In this document: positions 16,758 through 27,052 of the stretch, in pieces
How the letters are laid out: every line of letters starts with the position of its first letter
How positions within the stretch are numbered: the first letter of the stretch is position 1
NCBI GenBank assembly: GCA_016721085.1
Contig: JADKJI010000011.1
Coordinates: 1-64,000 of the forward strand
DNA length: 64,000 nucleotides
Direction: 5' to 3'
Origin: Chitinophagaceae bacterium
GTDB lineage: Bacteria > Bacteroidota > Bacteroidia > Chitinophagales > Chitinophagaceae
Notes under the pieces: model-generated
The model's input: only the letters and a program-made list of their open reading frames with translations
What the model was told of the DNA's origin: nothing
Databases searched by the model: none
Program-made: the position numbers and the translations under genes

Positions 16758-18565
16758 ATGAACGGGCTGCTTCAAATCGCTTTTCTAAAAGCGTTAGGAT
16801 GGTCATTACTTCACAGTTTGTGGCAAATGGGCATATTATGCCTTCTTTATATTTTAATTACTAATAAAGGAAGAAAATACAATTCACAGGTAAGACATAA
16901 CCTGGCATTGCTATTATCTGTAATTGGTGGCATTGCATTCCTGATTAGCTTCGTTTGGGAATATACCAATCCAAATAGCCCACTACTCTATTCTTTTTTA
17001 CAATTCGAAAAAGGAAATAGCATTGAAGAATATGGCTGGTTGTTTCAGTTAATGGCAACAGCATATCTTATAGTTGTGTTCTTTCTTTTCATCCGCTTCT
17101 TCCGACAATTCCAGATTACAAGACAATTAAGAAATGCACCTGGAGAAAAAGCACCGCTTGAACTGAGGTTATGTATAAAAGATATGGCGCTTCGACTGGG
17201 TATAAAAAGGAAAGTAGATATCCGCTTATCAGAAATAATCAACACTCCCCTTACCATTGGTTTTTGGAAACCAGTGATCCTATTACCAGTGGCACTCATG
17301 AATCATCTTAGTCTTGCTCAGGCTGAATCCATTTTGTTGCATGAATTGAACCATATAAAGAGGAATGATTACCTGATAAATATTTTTATCGCTTCGCTCG
17401 ATATCCTTCTTTTCTTTAATCCATTTGCCCGCTTCTTTACCTATACTCTTATAAGGGAAAGGGAAAACCATTGTGATGATATGGTATTGCAATTCAGATA
17501 TCAGCCGGCTGAATATGCAAAAGCTTTACTGATTTTGGAACAAAAGAAATTACAACCATTACCTGTTTTTACTATCAGGGCTACCGGAAAAAACAACAAG
17601 ATGTTGCTTCAAAGAGTGCAACGAATAATTTATGGTAGCACTACCGCTTATGGTGTATCTCCAAGAATGATAGGGTTGCTATTAATTGCTGTATTAACAG
17701 CTTCCGTAAGTTTGAATCAGGAACTAGTAAGAACAGAAGAGCCTTTAAGTTTTGCGATACAAACTAAAAAAGGAATCGAAACATACCAACAGCCTTTTAC
17801 CACCCCTTCAGCATCTGACGCTAAAGCTGAACAATTTGTAATCGAAGAACAGAAGAATGCCCCTATTGAAAAAGCCAAATTTATCGCAAGAAGAATTAGA
17901 GCAAATGGCAGCTTTATTACAAGCTGCTGAAATAGAAGAAAAGGATTGCGGAAGCTACTTCCAATCAGGATGCAATGGAAGTAGCTGGATTTGCTACAAA
18001 TGAAATCAGCAGGGATTTTTCGTTAGAAGAAACAAACCTAAAGACAACAGAACCTGCCGCTACAACTATTGAAACATTATCATCCGCACCCTATATTCCC
18101 GGCAATAGTTTCTCCTATCAAAATATAGAAGACAGTACTGTTCCCAAAAAAACCACTAAGACGGCATCTGATGTACAGGCTGCCGAAGACCTTGCAAAGG
18201 CTCTGAAAGCTATAGAAACCATCAATTGGTTGGAGATAGAGAAGAACCTAAAAGCAAGTAAGAACTCACTCGATATTGTAAAATTGCAGCAGGAACTAAA
18301 GAAAGCGCTGACATCAATCGATTGGAAAAAGATTCAGACCGAAACCCAATCAGCTCTCACAATGGCAGAACAGGAAATGATAGAATCGATTAACTATCAG
18401 AAGCAATTGGAAAGTTTCAGGAAAGCAAAAGCCATACAACAGGAATATGAAAACAAGCTCAGGGAAAAAATACTTGCTGAAAGATTATATCAATCTAATC
18501 CTTTGACCCCAAAAAAAGTTACTGGCAAGCCTTTGAAAAAGCCATTGAAAGTAGTTGTTATCTAA
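16758..18565 (+). pseudogene. M56 (BlaR1-type) membrane metallopeptidase, two frameshifts
   Basis: Membrane sensor peptidase with four hydrophobic segments in the first half and the zinc motif LLHELNHIKRNDYL (HExxH) near residue 195, partner of the repressor just upstream. The first frame ends at 17930 (RRIRANGSFITSC). Removing one T near 17882-17885 reads LSQEELEQMAALLQAAEIEEK, and removing one base near 17940-17945 rejoins IAEATSNQDAMEVAGFATNE, open to 18565. The restored protein is about 601 residues, with a periplasmic, Ala/Lys/Gln-rich helical C-terminus rather than a penicillin-binding domain, so the signal sensed is unknown. Confidence 0.85.
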
Positions 18566-18590
18566 GCAATATCTAATAATCCATCAACTA

Positions 18591-19610
18591 TTACCAAACG
18601 TTTTTCGGACACCAGTCTGCATACTTATTGCCGATCATGAATCCAATCAGGATTTCATGTGTTCCTTTACTTACAGTATTGAAGCGTGAAGTAGTATAAT
18701 CGTAAGAGTATCCGATATTAAGTGAATTGGAAATATTTACGCCTACCATTCCTGCAAATCCTTCGCTATTCCTGTAACTCGCCCCTATCCATGCAACATC
18801 CTGATATTGTAATTTGGCATTGAATTCTATCTGGGTGGGCAATGGATTGATATATTTCACCATCACCGATGGAATAATATTGAAATCTTCATTGAGCAAA
18901 AAACGATATCCTGCTGTTGCAAACAAGTGAGGTACAAATTTACCATCGGTAGTTTTTACGGCATAGTCAGAGAAAGCGATTTTTTGAGGAATTATCTGCA
19001 TGGCAGAAAGTCCAACAAAATAATCTGCTGAATACAAATATAAACCTGCATTAAAGTCGGGCTTTACAGTATTAATGATACCGCTATTGGCAACTGCCGG
19101 ATCCACCGGTACATATATGAAATCTAGTTTACTTGTATTTAGGCTTAAGTTAGTAAGTCCCGCACCAAAGCCGGCAGCTAAAGTGGTACGTGCTGAAATC
19201 CCAATATGATAGGCATAAGTTGCATAAGCAGCAAAACGGCTTAATGGTCCGGTGCGGTCATTGATCATTTGAAGACCTATTCCATGATGAGGCTCAGCTG
19301 CAGTATAATCTTCCCAATAAGCAGTACCCCTCGGGTTTTCACCAGGAACCCTGAACGATGTTGGTGAGGTACGGTAATCTTTTTTACCGATGGCTCCGTG
19401 TATAGAAACATAGGAAGTTATAGGTGCATCCTGCAAGCCCACCCATTGGTGACGATGGCTTACCTTAACATCAATATAGTTTTCAATCCCTGTTAATGCA
19501 GGGTTGATAATATACTGGTTAAGTATATACTGTGTATAATGTGGTTTCTGCTGCGCCCAGGCTGCTGCCAAAAACAACATACAAAATCCCGTCAAAATAA
19601 TCTTCTTCAT
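18591..19610 (-). CDS. PorP/SprF family type IX secretion system outer membrane protein
   Basis: A 339-residue outer-membrane beta-barrel with a signal peptide (LTGFCMLFLAAAWAQ) and the family opening KPHYTQYILNQYIINPALTG. Later strands include HRHQWVGLQDAPITSY and GIGLQMINDRTGPLS. PorP/SprF proteins cooperate with the type IX secretion machinery, and those encoded beside a CHU_C-tailed protein act as its dedicated attachment or export partner. The giant PKD protein ends 108 bases upstream on the same strand, so the pair is probably one unit. Convergent with blaR1. Confidence 0.93.
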   Translation of the reverse strand: MKKIILTGFCMLFLAAAWAQQKPHYTQYILNQYIINPALTGIENYIDVKVSHRHQWVGLQDAPITSYVSIHGAIGKKDYRTSPTSFRVPGENPRGTAYWEDYTAAEPHHGIGLQMINDRTGPLSRFAAYATYAYHIGISARTTLAAGFGAGLTNLSLNTSKLDFIYVPVDPAVANSGIINTVKPDFNAGLYLYSADYFVGLSAMQIIPQKIAFSDYAVKTTDGKFVPHLFATAGYRFLLNEDFNIIPSVMVKYINPLPTQIEFNAKLQYQDVAWIGASYRNSEGFAGMVGVNISNSLNIGYSYDYTTSRFNTVSKGTHEILIGFMIGNKYADWCPKNVW

Positions 19611-19718
19611 AACTCATGCAGGTTTATACCGGGTCTCAATCAATTACAGTTAGACAAGGGAATTGGATGTATTGCTGCGAAATAGTATCAATTAAATGTT
19701 CTTCTTAACAAATGCTGA

Positions 19719-22700
19719 TTACCTGATAATTGTAACAGAACCGTTCATTTGTGGTCTTCCATTCTTCGGGTTTATTATCCAGTAATAAGTAGCTACCGGC
19801 AATGGATTTCCGTTAAAGGTTCCATCCCATGGCTTCGTATACCCTGTTGAATGATACACCAGTTGGCCATACCTGTTGAATACTTCAACGGTTGCTCCCT
19901 GATAAGAATCCAAATATTCTATCACCCAATTATCATTAATACCATCTCCATTAGGGGAGAAAGCATTAGGAACTTTTGGTTTCTTCAACACTTTCACAAA
20001 TACCTGATCACTCGCCACACAACCGTCTGCTGAAGTTACAGTAAGTGTATAAGTGATATCATCAACTGGTGATACTTTTGGCGTTGCTATCTTATTGTTT
20101 TCTATTGCTGTATTTGGAGTCCATAAATAGCTCAGGTTATTGCCTGTGCCTTTTCCAGCAATAGTAATAAATCCACCTTCCAAAACAGTACGGTCTGGAC
20201 CAGCATCAACAATTGGTGTAGGATCTACAGTAATTGTCTGGTCTGCAAAAGTGCTACAACCATTTGTTGCGGTGAAACTGTACCTGATTGTATGTGTACC
20301 TGGTTTAGCAATTGCTGGACTAAAGCCGCCTGATGTTGAAATGATGCCGGGTCCAGAGAAAACTCCAGTTCCAGCAAACCCATAGATTTCACGGGCATCC
20401 AGTATCTGGAATGGATTTACTTCCTGGCATACATTATTCATAGCGTCGAACTGAATCGACGGACTTGCATTTATGGTAACTGTCTTTGTAATCTCATTTA
20501 TACAATTGATACCTGAATAGGCAACATATCTAACTCTGAATGTTTTTGTAGCAGGAGTTCCAAAATCAGGATATGTGTGGGTATATAATTTACCTGGCAC
20601 TGGATTATCATCCAGCGTTTTAATTGTTGGGTCGTTATTATAATCCCAATACACTTCTACTTTCACTACTGAACCAAAGTCCACAGTAGATGCATCAGTA
20701 ATAGAAACTGATTGATTACTACAAAGAGCTGTTGCATTATTTACATTATAGGCAGCTTGAGGAATTGACCCGTTAACTGTAAATGGTTTTGTTAGTGTTG
20801 TAACACAACCATCTTTTGATGTAATAGTGAGACTCACATTGTAATTACCTACTGCAGTATATCTATGCTGTGGATTCTTCAGCGTTGATGTATTTGGATT
20901 TGCACCTGTTGCATTCGGATCTCCAAATGTCCATTGATAAGTAAACTGATTTTGTGTATTATCAGCAATAGTGCTACTATCCGTAAATAGGGCAAATGGG
21001 TCACTTAAACAAACCTCCGGAGTACCGAATGCGACTACAGGCTGGTTGTTTATAGTAATCGGTTTTGTTGTTACAGTACTTATACAACCTTTACTGTTTT
21101 CTACACCAAGGGTTACTGTAAATGTTCCTGCGGCCGGATAGGTTGTTGTAGGGTTTTGAAGTAAAGAAGTATTGCCATTACCAAAATCCCAGTTCCATTT
21201 TGTAAGTGCTCCTACGTTGGGATTGGAAGCATCTGTAAAACTGATTGTCTTGGTTTCACAAGTTGGTGCAATAATGGAGAAATTGGAAGTTGGTAAAGGA
21301 TTTACAACAGTCGATTTTGTAATTGTATCCGAATAACATCCTTTATCTGTTACGATATATAATGCTGTAATGAATGTATTTGGTGTCAAAAAGCGATGAA
21401 CAGGATTTTGTACCGCAGCAACCCCACCATCTCCAAATGTCCAGTTCCATTGTGATATTGCACTTCCTTTCGGATCGCTTGCATCAGTATAACGGGTGCT
21501 ATCGTTCAAGCAAAGTTCAGCAGTTACATTGAAATCAGCTTTTGCTTTTGCATAAACTGTATTTACAATTTTAACCGAGTCATCAAAACATCCATTATTT
21601 GAAGTGACAGTAAGTTTTGTTGTAAAAGGACCTGTTCCTGTATAATTATGAACTGGGTTTTTATCGGTAGATGTTGTAGCATCACCAAAATCCCACACAT
21701 ACGTCAATACTTGATTCGCTTCATTGATGGTAGTAAGATCATTGAATGTTGCAGACAATGGCAGACATACATTTCCAGGCAAACTGAAATCTACCACAGG
21801 TTTCGCATGTATTACAAGAGACTGTGAGAACAAAGTACTCCTGCAACCCGTACCTGTTTCAACAGTAAGTGTTACAATATAGGTGCCGGCATTTGCATAG
21901 GTATGCTGAACATCTGCCCCAGTTAGTGCATTCACCAAAGTACCATCACCCAGGTTCCACTCCCATTTCACAATATTACCAACAGGAACTGTTGATGCAT
22001 CCTTAAAGGTTATTACAGACTTCTCACAATAAGGTGCTACTACAGAAAAACCTGCAATCGGTGGATCAGATATAGGAATCACTTTTGTTACAGTATCACT
22101 TAAACAGCCTACATCTGTAATAGAGGCATGTCTAACTGTTTTAGGACCAGCAACAAGATATTTATGTTTGGGATTTGTTATAGTCCCTGTTGTTGCATCG
22201 CCATAATCCCAATACCATTTAATAACTGGTCTACCTTGCCCATTTGTATTATCAAAAAAAGCTACACTGTCTGAAACACAACCTGTATGCGTGAATGAGA
22301 AATCGGCTACCGGGGGATCGAATATCTGTAAGTCATACTCCACTTCCTGTAAACCGCTGCAACCATCCGGGGTTGGATTATTTGCAACAACAGAAATCGG
22401 GTAGGTACCGGTTGCATTTATCTGATAGGTCTTTGACAGTTTGTATCTGTATAGACTCCTGCCGTTGATAATCCAGGTGGAATCAAAAACAGGATTATTA
22501 ATAGTAGTATCAGGAAACAGTCCATTGAACTTCCATTGAATAGAAAGGGGTTGGTAAGGGAATGTCATAGCAAACTTGAAAGGTGTCCCCTTACAACCTG
22601 CAGGGAAGCTAACAGTACCATAATCATTTTGAACACTTACAAATTGATACAAGTCTTTCAGGTTTGTACCCGCTGAATACCCATAAGATTCATTAGCGCC

Positions 22701-24002
22701 GAAGCCATAGGCTATAGCATTGAAAGGAGTATCACAGGTTAATGTATGAGCTCCTTGTGCTACCTGTAGATGCGCATAAGAATACCCCGAAGCAAATGGA
22801 TGAACCTGAAAGCTTGCGGGATATGTAGCACCATCAATCTTGAAAGTATTGATGGCCAATGGATCATTTTTTATAATGACGTTTATAAAATGCTGGTTGA
22901 TATTTGTTCCAGTGGTTGGCTGCATCGAGTTAAGGGTCACCTTACTGATAGTTTGCTCAATGGGGTTCAGATAGAGCATTTCAGGATCTCCTAATCCCCC
23001 ATTACCACTGGTACCCTGTGTTGGGAAATATTGAGCCACCATAATCGGCTTATCTGATTCAATGATGTTAGCATCTGAGGTTGCAGCCAGAGAAGCATAT
23101 TGGCCATTCACAAATGAACCTGGAAGAATAGTTCCTCCATTCAGCTTAACAACCGCTGTTGGATCGGATTTAAAAATCCTATAATAATTGTATTGACCAT
23201 TCGGATTCGAGGTGTTGATACTCGGGGAAGTTAAATAGACCTTTCCCCATGTATTAGTGGGATACATCTGTTGATAGAGATTATCAGAAGAGTTTGCCCC
23301 TCCAACAGCTCCAATATTTATCTTTCCACTACCACAAAAAACAGCAATCTTTTTACAGCCAGACCCATTGTTGATGGACCTGATTGAGGATCCAGTAAGG
23401 TCAACTAAAGATAACACCTGATAAACCTGACCCTGGGTTAGGGTTTGCGTATAAGCAACTCCAGCAGCATGACCCGATTTGGTATTCTGTGATGGAATTA
23501 TTTCAAGTGTGGTGGTTCCAGTATCAACTGCTACAGCAAAAAAATATGAAAACGAATTCGGTTCGTTTGAAACCTGAGTATAATTAATGGAATAGTATTC
23601 CTTACCCAGTGTATTTGTAGGCAAACATAATGTAGCTCCTGAAACTGCATTTACATAAATAAAGCTATAGACTACTACAGGTTTTTGGGCGGTAACATGT
23701 ATACCATGATTATAAAGTCCTTCATCAAGGAGTGCCGCCGAACGAGGAATATCAATGGTGGTAATCTGGTTTGCTGTGATTGTGATATTCTGGAGAAATC
23801 CAACACTTGGTATAGCTACCTGGCCGGTGGTATTTACATCTGAGGTGATATAGAGCTGCATTTTTTCTGCCCCTCCAGCATTGAACATCCTTACATGGTT
23901 TCCATAACCAATCCAGAAGTCTTTGCCCTTATTGGTGAAATCCTGAGATTTTACCGATAAACAAGCACCCAAAAAGCTAATAATCAGCAAGAGTTTTCTC
24001 AT
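19719..24002 (-). CDS. Giant PKD-repeat surface protein with gliding-motility-type (CHU_C, type B) T9SS sorting domain
   Basis: A 1427-residue secreted protein. Signal peptide LLLIISFLGACLSVKSQ; residues about 20-450 form an IgGFc-binding-like N-terminal region (DFWIGYGNHVRMFNAGGAEK, YNHGIHVTAQKPVVVYSF). Then come about seven to eight PKD-like beta domains with the signature W-x-FGDG/FGD (WDYGDATTGTITNPKHKY, WNWTFGDGGVAAVQNPVHRF, WDFGDATTSTDKNPVHNY), and the C-terminal domain PNAFSPNGDGINDNWVIEYL ... NGSVTIIR. The last is the type B sorting signal of type IX secretion. The probable role is adhesion or surface structure. The intact long frame contrasts with the broken genes elsewhere in the window. 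Confidence 0.93.
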   Translation of the reverse strand: MRKLLLIISFLGACLSVKSQDFTNKGKDFWIGYGNHVRMFNAGGAEKMQLYITSDVNTTGQVAIPSVGFLQNITITANQITTIDIPRSAALLDEGLYNHGIHVTAQKPVVVYSFIYVNAVSGATLCLPTNTLGKEYYSINYTQVSNEPNSFSYFFAVAVDTGTTTLEIIPSQNTKSGHAAGVAYTQTLTQGQVYQVLSLVDLTGSSIRSINNGSGCKKIAVFCGSGKINIGAVGGANSSDNLYQQMYPTNTWGKVYLTSPSINTSNPNGQYNYYRIFKSDPTAVVKLNGGTILPGSFVNGQYASLAATSDANIIESDKPIMVAQYFPTQGTSGNGGLGDPEMLYLNPIEQTISKVTLNSMQPTTGTNINQHFINVIIKNDPLAINTFKIDGATYPASFQVHPFASGYSYAHLQVAQGAHTLTCDTPFNAIAYGFGANESYGYSAGTNLKDLYQFVSVQNDYGTVSFPAGCKGTPFKFAMTFPYQPLSIQWKFNGLFPDTTINNPVFDSTWIINGRSLYRYKLSKTYQINATGTYPISVVANNPTPDGCSGLQEVEYDLQIFDPPVADFSFTHTGCVSDSVAFFDNTNGQGRPVIKWYWDYGDATTGTITNPKHKYLVAGPKTVRHASITDVGCLSDTVTKVIPISDPPIAGFSVVAPYCEKSVITFKDASTVPVGNIVKWEWNLGDGTLVNALTGADVQHTYANAGTYIVTLTVETGTGCRSTLFSQSLVIHAKPVVDFSLPGNVCLPLSATFNDLTTINEANQVLTYVWDFGDATTSTDKNPVHNYTGTGPFTTKLTVTSNNGCFDDSVKIVNTVYAKAKADFNVTAELCLNDSTRYTDASDPKGSAISQWNWTFGDGGVAAVQNPVHRFLTPNTFITALYIVTDKGCYSDTITKSTVVNPLPTSNFSIIAPTCETKTISFTDASNPNVGALTKWNWDFGNGNTSLLQNPTTTYPAAGTFTVTLGVENSKGCISTVTTKPITINNQPVVAFGTPEVCLSDPFALFTDSSTIADNTQNQFTYQWTFGDPNATGANPNTSTLKNPQHRYTAVGNYNVSLTITSKDGCVTTLTKPFTVNGSIPQAAYNVNNATALCSNQSVSITDASTVDFGSVVKVEVYWDYNNDPTIKTLDDNPVPGKLYTHTYPDFGTPATKTFRVRYVAYSGINCINEITKTVTINASPSIQFDAMNNVCQEVNPFQILDAREIYGFAGTGVFSGPGIISTSGGFSPAIAKPGTHTIRYSFTATNGCSTFADQTITVDPTPIVDAGPDRTVLEGGFITIAGKGTGNNLSYLWTPNTAIENNKIATPKVSPVDDITYTLTVTSADGCVASDQVFVKVLKKPKVPNAFSPNGDGINDNWVIEYLDSYQGATVEVFNRYGQLVYHSTGYTKPWDGTFNGNPLPVATYYWIINPKNGRPQMNGSVTIIR

Positions 24003-24136
24003 CCAGTGATTTTAATACGCGTCCGGAAAAAGCAGCTACGCAAGATAACAATTAGAGTTTGTAAATGAAATAGCCTCCCTAATTTGTCTATACTCCAATT
24101 TTCAAAAAATATATCCAATCTTTCCCAACTCCCTTA

Positions 24137-24769
24137 TTACCTAACTTCCTTACTCTTTCTCAGTATTTCCCCTGCCACCGGTCCCTCACAAAACAACAAA
24201 TCCAAAATAGACATATGCGGTATAAAACCACTCCTATCCTCAAAAACTTGTCTGTAAACAATTGGCTGGGGAAACTGGGTAGAAATGCTTTTGGGCATCA
24301 ACTTGCCTCTCAAATCGAGATACGAGTCAGCCGGATAAGAGGGTTGGTATTCAGTAGTGAATTCGACGGGATTCTGCCACTTCAATTTTTCCAAGGTCCA
24401 TTTGAAACAAGCCAGATTCCAGTCGTTCAAAAAAATGAAGGGTTTCAAATAAACAGCTTCCAGTGAATCCCGATAAAAATCGAACCATGGGGAACGACTG
24501 TAACAGGATACGATTGTTTTCCAGTGGTTCGATTGCCATGGGTAACGGGTTGAAACCCTGACCTCCCTGGATAGCTTTCTTTGATCCCGGCCTTCTTCCA
24601 AAGGTACCGTCAAAAGGAGAGGTCCTTCAGCTCCAACAACCCACGTACGGTTCCGAAAACTCATTTTTTGAAACCGATCATATGACTCAAAAACAATATT
24701 CGAATTTTTATTTATATTTTTATATAAATCAACTGGTGCAAAATATTGTAATTCAGATAATAAGTTCAT
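24137..24769 (-). CDS. WbqC family protein
   Basis: About 210 residues matching the WbqC-like family: SELQYFAPVDLYKNINK, FQKMSFRNRTWVVGAEGP, LLTVPLEEGRDQRKL, NHWKTIVSCYSRSPWFDFY and FIPHMSILDLLFCEGP. The family is found beside polysaccharide or lipopolysaccharide genes, but its reaction is not established. The ATG at 24769 is used; a TTG precedes it. The last codons (SKEVR and stop) fall in the CTTCCTTA-type dispersed repeat at 24121-24160, so the extreme C-terminus may be repeat-derived. Confidence 0.88.
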   Translation of the reverse strand: MNLLSELQYFAPVDLYKNINKNSNIVFESYDRFQKMSFRNRTWVVGAEGPLLLTVPLEEGRDQRKLSREVRVSTRYPWQSNHWKTIVSCYSRSPWFDFYRDSLEAVYLKPFIFLNDWNLACFKWTLEKLKWQNPVEFTTEYQPSYPADSYLDLRGKLMPKSISTQFPQPIVYRQVFEDRSGFIPHMSILDLLFCEGPVAGEILRKSKEVR

Positions 24770-25062
24770 CAATTTATATTAAAAAGCCGCCTTGTTTAAC
24801 CAATTTGAAAAGCACCCGCAAAACAGGTCATTTCTCTTTCAATTTTGAGCTACTAAAATAATAATTATCAGCCATATTCTTTTATAAAACAGTTTAATAC
24901 ATCAAATTTTTAATACTAAAATTATTGTCATGCTATTATTTTGAATTAGGATTGTCTAAATCAGTAATTCCTAAAAACTTTGGTTAAGGAAATCACAGCA
25001 TTTTTCATCTGTTTCCACAGCCCAGAATGAAATAGCTATCTTGCAGCATAAAAAAAATATTC
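24770..25062. other. AT-rich intergenic region, no gene seen
   Basis: This 293-bp stretch lies between the divergent wbqC-like and LEA-type lipoprotein genes. It is A/T-rich. A 15-nt string AATACTAAAATTATT (24912-24926) also occurs in the dnaE operator candidate, but without the second half of the dyad. No RNA gene or clear promoter was recognised. Confidence 0.4.
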
Positions 25063-25516
25063 ATGTCGAAATGCCTCTTCCCCACCCTTTGTTGTCTCCT
25101 GCTTTTTGCCTGTAAAACCAAGGATCTGGAATATCTCTCTTTCAACAATATGAAGATGGTGAAGCTGGGCTACCCCGAATCGACGGTCAGCCTGGAAGTG
25201 ACTTGTTACAACCCCAACAAATTTGGAATGAGGTTGGAAAGCATGAATACCGACGTTTTCATCAATGGCGATTTTTTAGGAAAGGCCATGATTGATTCCA
25301 TGCTGGACGTGCCCAAAAAAAGACACGTTCACCATCCCGGTAAAAATGGAAGTAAAAATGGGTAGCACCCTAAACGGACTTATGAAGATGATTAATAGCC
25401 CGGCCGACAGCAGTCTGCTCGATCTTAAAATGGATGGCAAGGCGAGGTTGAAAAAGGGAGGGATTTTTATAAATTACCCGATACATTATCAGGAGAAAAA
25501 GGTGTTCAAGTTTTAG
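25063..25516 (+). pseudogene. LEA type 2-like lipoprotein, single frameshift
   Basis: Short lipoprotein: leader LFPTLCCLLLFAC with a lipobox Cys near residue 17, then a late-embryogenesis-abundant type 2 beta domain (VSLEVTCYNPNKFGMRLES, VFINGDFLGKAMIDSMLDVP). The frame is broken in an A7 run at 25315-25321. Deleting one A joins DVPKK to DTFTIPVKMEVKMG and continues to MDGKARLKKGGIFINYP and EKKVFKF, about 150 residues, as expected. Role unknown; such domains are found in envelope proteins. A homopolymer break suggests a sequencing error. Confidence 0.75.
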
Positions 25517-25518
25517 GC

Positions 25519-25565
25519 AATCAAGTGGTTCCATAAGTTCAAGAGGTTCCATGAAGTTCCAGAGG
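25519..25565 (+). repeat. 9-nt unit repeat (GAGGTTCCA-like), intergenic copy
   Basis: Tandem units GTGGTTCCA, TAAGTTCAA, GAGGTTCCA, TGAAGTTCCA, directly after the lipoprotein stop. Same unit as the in-frame repeat at 8808-8865. Confidence 0.65.
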
Positions 25566-25963
25566 GAGGTGTAACAGACTTATTAAATACAAAAAGTCCG
25601 AAAACGGTGTCTTTATGGCTACCATTTTCGGACTTCGGGGGCTTTCTTTACTTTCGACTACGACCCCTAGACTTCCCCTATCTCCCCGAGTCTTGCCCGG
25701 GTTGCATTGTGATATTCAACCCCTTCAGGGTTGGGGGTACCTCCCCGATTTGTAGCTGTATTCTCTTTCGGACTTCCGGACCTACTGACTTTCGGACATT
25801 CCTACATCCCTACTTCCCTACTACCTAACTTCCCGACTTGTATTTGTATTCTCTTCCGGACTATAATTTAGGAATCTTAAACAATCAGAGGCCGCGGACT
25901 AAAATTTCAAACACTCCAAAAATCAATCGCTACGGACTTCCGGACTTTCCTCTGACTTCCGGA
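25566..25963. repeat. Patchwork of low-complexity intergenic repeats
   Basis: This region between the lipoprotein and HMA genes holds several GGACTTCCGGAC-type tracts (25590-25640, 25780-25800, 25930-25975), an AACCCCTTCAGGGTT palindrome near 25718-25735, and a CTACTTCCCTACTACC tract (25800-25838). Small open frames across it have no protein-like features. It looks like an insertion sink for short dispersed repeats. Confidence 0.6.
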
Positions 25964-26305
25964 CTATAACTTAGGCTTCTTACAACACTTCGGCAGCCTC
26001 TCATACGCCTCCGGATTAGCCGCTACATCATCTGCATCATACCCAATATTGGCAATGTCAGTCTTTATGTTTTCGATATTTGTTCTGTCAGTAACGTAGG
26101 TAACCTTGGTTGTTTTTCGCTTGAAATCAACCACCACTTTTTGTATTCCATCAACACGCTTAAGATCACCTTCTATCTTATTCTTACAGGTTTCGCATTG
26201 TACAGTGGGGGTTTGTATGGTAGCGGTTACAACAGCCTTTTTTGACTGACTAAAACCTACTGCAGTAAATGCAATTAAGGCTAATAGCAAGGATATCTTT
26301 TTCAT
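25964..26305 (-). CDS. Exported heavy-metal-associated (HMA) domain protein
   Basis: A 113-residue protein with a signal peptide (LLLALIAFTAVGFSQ) and one HMA ferredoxin-like domain. The metal motif is VQCETCKNKIEGDL (CxxC), followed by VDGIQKVVVDFKRKTTKVTY. A second Cys pair lies at the C-terminus (LPKCCKKP). Probable periplasmic copper or other soft-metal binding. It is encoded alone, downstream of pyrE on the same strand with a 71-bp gap. It could serve as a metallochaperone; no transporter gene is adjacent. Confidence 0.85.
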   Translation of the reverse strand: MKKISLLLALIAFTAVGFSQSKKAVVTATIQTPTVQCETCKNKIEGDLKRVDGIQKVVVDFKRKTTKVTYVTDRTNIENIKTDIANIGYDADDVAANPEAYERLPKCCKKPKL

Positions 26306-26376
26306 GGAAATAATTTTATCAAATGTAATGGCTCCCCTTGAATATTCGAAGTTCTAGGCAGCGATTTAGGGTATTT

Positions 26377-27009
26377 TTAAACACCAGTCCAGCTTGCTGG
26401 GTCTTCTCTCCACTGCAAAATCACTTTCTGGTGTTCAGCAGAAACCAGTCCTTTTTCAATGGCCAGTTCAATCAAGACAGGGAAATTGGTCAATGACCTG
26501 TACTTCAATTCATAGGTTTTGAAAGCTGCCTCTGCCACTGGGAAATCGTAAGTAAATATTGACACCATCCCAATCACTTCCAGTCCCGCGGCCTTTAGTA
26601 CATCTACCACCTGCAGACTGCTTTTGCCTGTCGACACCAGGTCTTCAATCACCACCACCTTCTTCCCGGGCTCAAAAGAGCCTTCGATCTGGTTGCCCAT
26701 ACCATGTTCTTTTGGTTTTGGACGAACATATATATAGGGCAATTTCAGTTGGTCGGCAGCCATAGCTCCCCAGGCAATACCCGCTGTTGCAACACCGGCC
26801 AGTAATTCGGCCTCGGGAAACTGTTCAAAAACCACATTGCACATCTCCGATTTAATATAGTCGCGGATATAGGGAAAAGAGAGTACTTTCCTGTTATCAC
26901 AGTAAATGGGACTTTTCCAACCACTGGCCCAGGTAAAGGGTTGCGTTGGATTTAATTTAATAGCATTAATTTGTAATAGCTTTTCGGCGATGGCTTTTTC
27001 GTTTGTCAT
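26377..27009 (-). CDS. pyrE: Orotate phosphoribosyltransferase
   Basis: Converts orotate and PRPP to OMP in pyrimidine synthesis. The PRPP loop VVVIEDLVSTGKSS is clear near residue 125, with FTWASGWKSPIYCDNR at the N-terminus and YVRPKPKEHGMGNQIEG preceding the PRPP loop. ATG 27009 (MTNEKAIAEKLLQ) is chosen; the longer in-frame extension upstream lacks family similarity. About 210 residues. Divergent from the Nudix gene across 43 bases, so a shared promoter region is likely. pyrB and pyrR lie within 5 kb on the same strand. Confidence 0.94.
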   Translation of the reverse strand: MTNEKAIAEKLLQINAIKLNPTQPFTWASGWKSPIYCDNRKVLSFPYIRDYIKSEMCNVVFEQFPEAELLAGVATAGIAWGAMAADQLKLPYIYVRPKPKEHGMGNQIEGSFEPGKKVVVIEDLVSTGKSSLQVVDVLKAAGLEVIGMVSIFTYDFPVAEAAFKTYELKYRSLTNFPVLIELAIEKGLVSAEHQKVILQWREDPASWTGV

Positions 27010-27052
27010 GCCGCAAAATTGTACCATGAATATTGAAATGTGAAATTTATTT

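Noticed and set aside
24912..24926. 15-nt string AATACTAAAATTATT identical to part of the dnaE dyad, taken as a second operator.
   Set aside because: Only one half of the dyad is present and the region is A/T-rich, so a chance match is likely.
25607..25828. Open frame in the gap between the lipoprotein and HMA genes.
   Set aside because: Composed of low-complexity repeats; composition and lack of family features argue against coding.
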